From assembly GCA_002437285.1 (NCBI GenBank), contig DJOV01000133.1:457-18187 (forward strand): a stretch of DNA of 17,731 nucleotides, written 5' to 3'. The stretch is from Prevotella sp. UBA6429 (GTDB lineage Bacteria; Bacteroidota; Bacteroidia; Bacteroidales; Bacteroidaceae). The notes below the pieces were generated by a model. That model saw only the letters and a program-made list of their open reading frames with translations. It was not told where the DNA came from and ran no database searches. Numbering within the stretch: the stretch's first letter is position 1; each line of letters opens with the position of its first letter. Shown here piece by piece: positions 14,870-17,731 of the stretch. Made by a program: the position numbers and the translations under genes.

Positions 14870-16870
14870 ATGGATATGGACATAACAGAGCAGATGAGAC
14901 AACTCGTCGGAGAGCTCAATCGCGCATCCGACGCCTATTATAATGGTCGTGGAGAAATCATGACCGACTATGAGTGGGACGCCAAGTTCGACCGGCTCAA
15001 GCAATTGGAGGAGCAGACAGGCTTTGTCTTGCCCGATTCGCCCACCCATCATGTGTCGGCTGATACCACCGTGGGCAAGAAGGAAGAGCACGAGTATCCC
15101 GCCCTCTCACTGGCGAAGACCAAGCAGCCCGCTGACCTGGTGAAGTGGGCGGAGGGTAGGCCTATCTGGCTCTCCTGGAAGCTCGATGGCCTGACGCTGG
15201 TCGTGACCTATGACGCAGGGAAGCTGACCAAGGTGGTGACAAGGGGGGATGGCCACATCGGCACCAACATCACCCATCTGGCTCCGGCTATCGACGGCAT
15301 ACCCTCGACCATCAAGGCGGAGGGCCATGTCGTGGTGCGCGGCGAGGCTGTCATCTCCTATGAGGACTTTGAGCGGTTCAACCTGGAGAGCGATGAGGAA
15401 TATGCCAATCCCCGCAACCTGGCCTCAGGATCTCTGACGCTGAAGGATCCGCGTGAGGTGGCGCAACGCCACATCCACTGGATTCCCTTCACGCTTGTGC
15501 ACACCGATGAGGAGATCGATACATGGGGTGCCCGGATGGACTGGCTCCAGGCGATAGGCCTGGGGTGCGTGGACCATGAGCGCATAGATCATCCCACACT
15601 CGACAATATAAATAAGGTGATAGACCGCTGGACGGAGAAGGTCACCCGGCGTGAAAACCCCTATCCGGTGGATGGACTGGTCATTGCCTATGATGATGTG
15701 GCTTATGCCGCCACGGGGTCTGTCACAGGTCACCATGCCACCCGCGCCGGCTACGCCTTCAAGTGGGCCGACGAGAGCGCCATGACCGAGCTCGACCACA
15801 TCGAGTGGAGTTGTGCGGCGTCGACCATCTCGCCAGTGGCGGTGTTCCGACCTGTGGAACTTGAGGGCACCACGGTGAAGCGCGCCTCACTGTGCAACAT
15901 CAGTGAGTGTGAGCGGTTGGGTATCGGTGACAAGGGATCGGAACTGGAGGTCATCAAGGCTAACAAGATTATCCCGAAGGTCATCAAGGTACACCAGGCT
16001 GTGGACGCGTTTCACATCCCAGGCCAGTGCCCCGTGTGCGGAGCGCCCACCGAAGTGTACGTGAGCCCGGCCAGCGGCACGAAGACCCTCCACTGCACCA
16101 ATGGGGCCTGTCCCGCCAAACAGCTCAAGAAGTTTGCGCGGTTTGTGTCGAAGCAGGGCGTCAATGTGGACGGCATATCAGAGCAGACCCTGCAGAAGTT
16201 TGTCAACTTGGGATGGATACGTGACTATGCCGACATCTTCGACCTGCCGAAGCACGCCGTGGAGATAGCGGCGCTGGATGGCTTTGGCGACAAGTCGGCT
16301 GCCAATATCTGCCAGTCGGTGGCGCGCGCGCGCCGTGTAGAGGCTCGTCGCCTGCTCTACGCCCTGTCCATACCCTTGTGCGGGCAGGATGTCTGCAACC
16401 GTCTGTTATCGGCCTATCCCCTGCAAGACTTGATCGCCCTGGCGGAGGGACAGGTGCAACCGACCGATCTCTTCGCCCCCCGGGCCGAGGAGACGTTGGC
16501 CTTGCTGCCCGGCATCGGTCCCGAGAAGGCCAAGTCGTTTGTGTCGTGGTTTGCCCAGACGGAGCACCGGGCGGTTGTCCACAAGTTGCTGGGTGAGCTT
16601 ACGGTGGAGCAGGCCTCGACGGCGGCGACGGGTGACAAGTGCAAGGGCATGACCTTTGTCGTCACGGGCGATGTGCACCACTATAAGAACCGCAGTGAGC
16701 TCAAAGCTTACATCGAGGCTCAAGGTGGCAAGGTGACCGGATCGGTGAGCAAGTCGACCACCTTTCTTATCAATAATGATGTGACCTCTACCAGCAGCAA
16801 GAACCAGAAGGCTCACCAGCTTAACATACCCATCATTTCGGAAGACGATTTTGTGGAGCGGTTCGGATAA
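14870..16870 (+). CDS. ligA: NAD-dependent DNA ligase (LigA-like, atypical subfamily)
   Basis: A 666-residue ligase that seals nicks with NAD+. Domain Ia (about 5-65) has YYNGRGEIMTDYEWD for NMN binding. The adenylation motif WKLDG gives catalytic Lys104, followed by TRGDG (124-128), RGEAV (Glu159), NPRNLASGS, PVDGLVI and FKW (Lys298). Then come the OB fold, a Cys4 zinc finger (Cys387, 390, 409, 414), helix-hairpin-helix repeats (FGDKSAANI, LPGIGPEKAKSF) and a BRCT domain (593-666). The motifs differ from canonical LigA: KLDGLTL instead of KxDGxAxSL, and KANKIIPK where KAGDIIPQ is usual. From memory this resembles a second LigA type seen in Clostridia. ATG 14870 is chosen because it follows a promoter box and a family-like N-terminus; the frame stays open to 14693. 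Whether it is the only ligase is unknown. Confidence 0.9.
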   Translation: MDMDITEQMRQLVGELNRASDAYYNGRGEIMTDYEWDAKFDRLKQLEEQTGFVLPDSPTHHVSADTTVGKKEEHEYPALSLAKTKQPADLVKWAEGRPIWLSWKLDGLTLVVTYDAGKLTKVVTRGDGHIGTNITHLAPAIDGIPSTIKAEGHVVVRGEAVISYEDFERFNLESDEEYANPRNLASGSLTLKDPREVAQRHIHWIPFTLVHTDEEIDTWGARMDWLQAIGLGCVDHERIDHPTLDNINKVIDRWTEKVTRRENPYPVDGLVIAYDDVAYAATGSVTGHHATRAGYAFKWADESAMTELDHIEWSCAASTISPVAVFRPVELEGTTVKRASLCNISECERLGIGDKGSELEVIKANKIIPKVIKVHQAVDAFHIPGQCPVCGAPTEVYVSPASGTKTLHCTNGACPAKQLKKFARFVSKQGVNVDGISEQTLQKFVNLGWIRDYADIFDLPKHAVEIAALDGFGDKSAANICQSVARARRVEARRLLYALSIPLCGQDVCNRLLSAYPLQDLIALAEGQVQPTDLFAPRAEETLALLPGIGPEKAKSFVSWFAQTEHRAVVHKLLGELTVEQASTAATGDKCKGMTFVVTGDVHHYKNRSELKAYIEAQGGKVTGSVSKSTTFLINNDVTSTSSKNQKAHQLNIPIISEDDFVERFG

Positions 16871-16880
16871 CTGGCCACAC

Positions 16881-16930
16881 GCCTTCCGACAAGGGGGCTG
16901 TCCACAGGCTTTTGTGCCTAAACAGAAGGC
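16881..16930 (+). terminator. Possible terminator-like structure after the ligase gene
   Basis: Three nested short pairings are visible: GCCTT (16881) with AAGGC (16926), CTGT (16898) with ACAG (16922), and AGGC (16906) with GCCT (16916). A T-run at 16942-16947 lies beyond them. The left side has a 12-base unpaired stretch, so the fold is not compelling. Confidence 0.3.
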
Positions 16931-16948
16931 TAATAGACATATTTTTTG

Positions 16949-16956
16949 TAACTTTG
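16949..16956 (+). promoter_or_regulatory. Bacteroidetes -7 promoter box for trmD, giving a nearly leaderless mRNA
   Basis: TAACTTTG matches TAnnTTTG exactly after a T-run. Only eight bases separate it from the trmD ATG at 16965, so transcription should begin within about five bases of the start codon. Confidence 0.65.
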
Positions 16957-16964
16957 CAACCAAT

Positions 16965-17636
16965 ATGAGAATAGACATTATAACCGTTTTGCCCGAGATG
17001 TTGGAGGGCTTTGTTCATGAGAGCATCCTGGCCCGTGCCCAAAAGAAGGGACTGGCCGAAATCCATTTGCACAACCTGCGCGACTATTCCAGCGACAAGT
17101 GGCGCCGAGTGGACGACTATCCTTATGGCGGATTTGCCGGTATGGTGATGCAGTGTGAGCCCATCGACAGGGCCATCAGTGCCCTGAAGGCCGAACGCGA
17201 CTATGACGATGTGATCTATGTGACGCCCGACGGTGAGCGGTTTGACCAGAAGATAGCCAACGGCATGAGCCTGCAGAAGAACCTCATCATCCTCTGTGGT
17301 CACTACAAGGGCATCGACCAGCGCATCCGCGAGCATCTCATCACTCGCGAGATCAGCGTGGGCGACTATGTGCTGACGGGTGGAGAACTCGCTGCGGCCT
17401 GCATAGCCGACGCAGTGGTGCGCTTGGTGCCCGGTGTAATCAGCGATGACCAGAGCGCGCTGTCTGACTGTTTCCAAGACGACTTGTTGGCTGCTCCCAT
17501 CTACACGCGCCCAGCAGACTACAAGGGTTGGCGCGTGCCCGATGTCTTGCTCTCGGGTAATGAGGCCAAGATCAAGCAGTGGGAGATGGACCAAGCCATG
17601 GAGCGTACCAAGCGTTTGCGCCCCGATCTGCTGTGA
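16965..17636 (+). CDS. trmD: tRNA (guanine-N1-)-methyltransferase TrmD
   Basis: A 223-residue SPOUT methyltransferase that makes m1G37 in tRNAs, using SAM, to prevent +1 frameshifts. The N-terminus MRIDIITVLPEM fixes the start. The trefoil-knot SAM site is complete: YGGFAGMVM (54-62), LCGHYKGIDQR (110-120) and EISVGDYVLTGGELAA (129-144). VVRLVPGV and Asp168 (SDCF; DSF in Escherichia coli) supply the catalytic region, and PIYTRPADYKGWRVPDVLLS leads to the C-terminal helical domain. GNEAKIKQW has Glu where GNHxxI is common. It lies 94 bases after the ligase, behind its own promoter box, and not in the rpsP-rimM-trmD-rplS order of many bacteria. Bases 17637-17731 show no gene. Confidence 0.97.
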   Translation: MRIDIITVLPEMLEGFVHESILARAQKKGLAEIHLHNLRDYSSDKWRRVDDYPYGGFAGMVMQCEPIDRAISALKAERDYDDVIYVTPDGERFDQKIANGMSLQKNLIILCGHYKGIDQRIREHLITREISVGDYVLTGGELAAACIADAVVRLVPGVISDDQSALSDCFQDDLLAAPIYTRPADYKGWRVPDVLLSGNEAKIKQWEMDQAMERTKRLRPDLL

Positions 17637-17731
17637 GCGGAGTGGTGAGACTTGAACAAACTGTTGGCGGTAACACGTGAAGAGGCTTTGGTGCAAGAGC
17701 CATCGCGGAAACCAAAAAGCCCAAGGGGGCG

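Noticed and set aside
14626..14919. In-frame open extension upstream of the B3/B4 ATG on the minus strand
   Set aside because: It overlaps the ligase start and crosses the TAACTTTG box at 14653-14660; the conserved protein begins at ATG 14625.
17672..17720. Possible hairpin GGCTTTGGT with ACCAAAAAGCC after trmD
   Set aside because: Pairing needs a two-base bulge and a long loop, and the window ends before any T-tract can be judged.

Overview
The window looks like a chromosomal segment of a fairly GC-rich member of the Bacteroidales, most likely Prevotellaceae-like. The reasons are the repeated Bacteroidetes-type -7 promoter box (TAnnTTTG) in front of most transcription units, the weak or absent Shine-Dalgarno sequences, the pairing of a TonB-dependent receptor with a surface beta-propeller lipoprotein, and the family assignments of the housekeeping genes. 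The genus is an inference. I see no insertion sequence, tRNA, rRNA or CRISPR array.

Layout. (1) Positions 1-2147, minus strand: an aminopeptidase P (pepP) followed by a secreted C1-family aminopeptidase that runs off the left edge. (2) 2148-2234: back-to-back promoters; on the plus strand they serve a patatin-like hydrolase (2235-3077). (3) 3121-9143, plus strand: a vitamin B12 acquisition operon. It has a promoter, a cobalamin riboswitch, a BtuB-like outer-membrane receptor, a BtuG-like surface lipoprotein, a BtuF-like binding lipoprotein, a BtuC-like permease and a PduO-type cobalamin adenosyltransferase. The last four genes are spaced by 1 nt or overlap as ATGA, so they are almost certainly co-translated. 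No BtuD ATPase is encoded in the operon. (4) 9144-9475: a gene-free stretch. It holds a short coding relic that resembles the C-terminus of a restriction-modification type protein, and a perfect 21-bp hairpin between the converging transcription units. (5) 9476-14625, minus strand: a four-gene cluster of a B3/B4 tRNA-editing-like protein, a type II pantothenate kinase, a secreted S9 (DPP IV-like) peptidase and an orphan GltD-like flavoprotein. (6) 14870-17636, plus strand: an NAD-dependent DNA ligase with unusual sequence features and trmD, each behind its own TAnnTTTG box.

How the parts work together. The riboswitch should lower expression of the operon when adenosylcobalamin is plentiful. 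BtuG would capture corrinoid at the surface, BtuB move it across the outer membrane, BtuF and BtuC (with an ATPase from elsewhere) bring it across the inner membrane, and PduO convert it to the coenzyme that the riboswitch senses. The three peptidases are consistent with a peptide-scavenging lifestyle.

No wholly new system is evident. The most interesting points are the B12 operon without its ATPase but with an adenosyltransferase in that place, the atypical DNA ligase, the relic next to the long perfect hairpin, and the nearly leaderless trmD.
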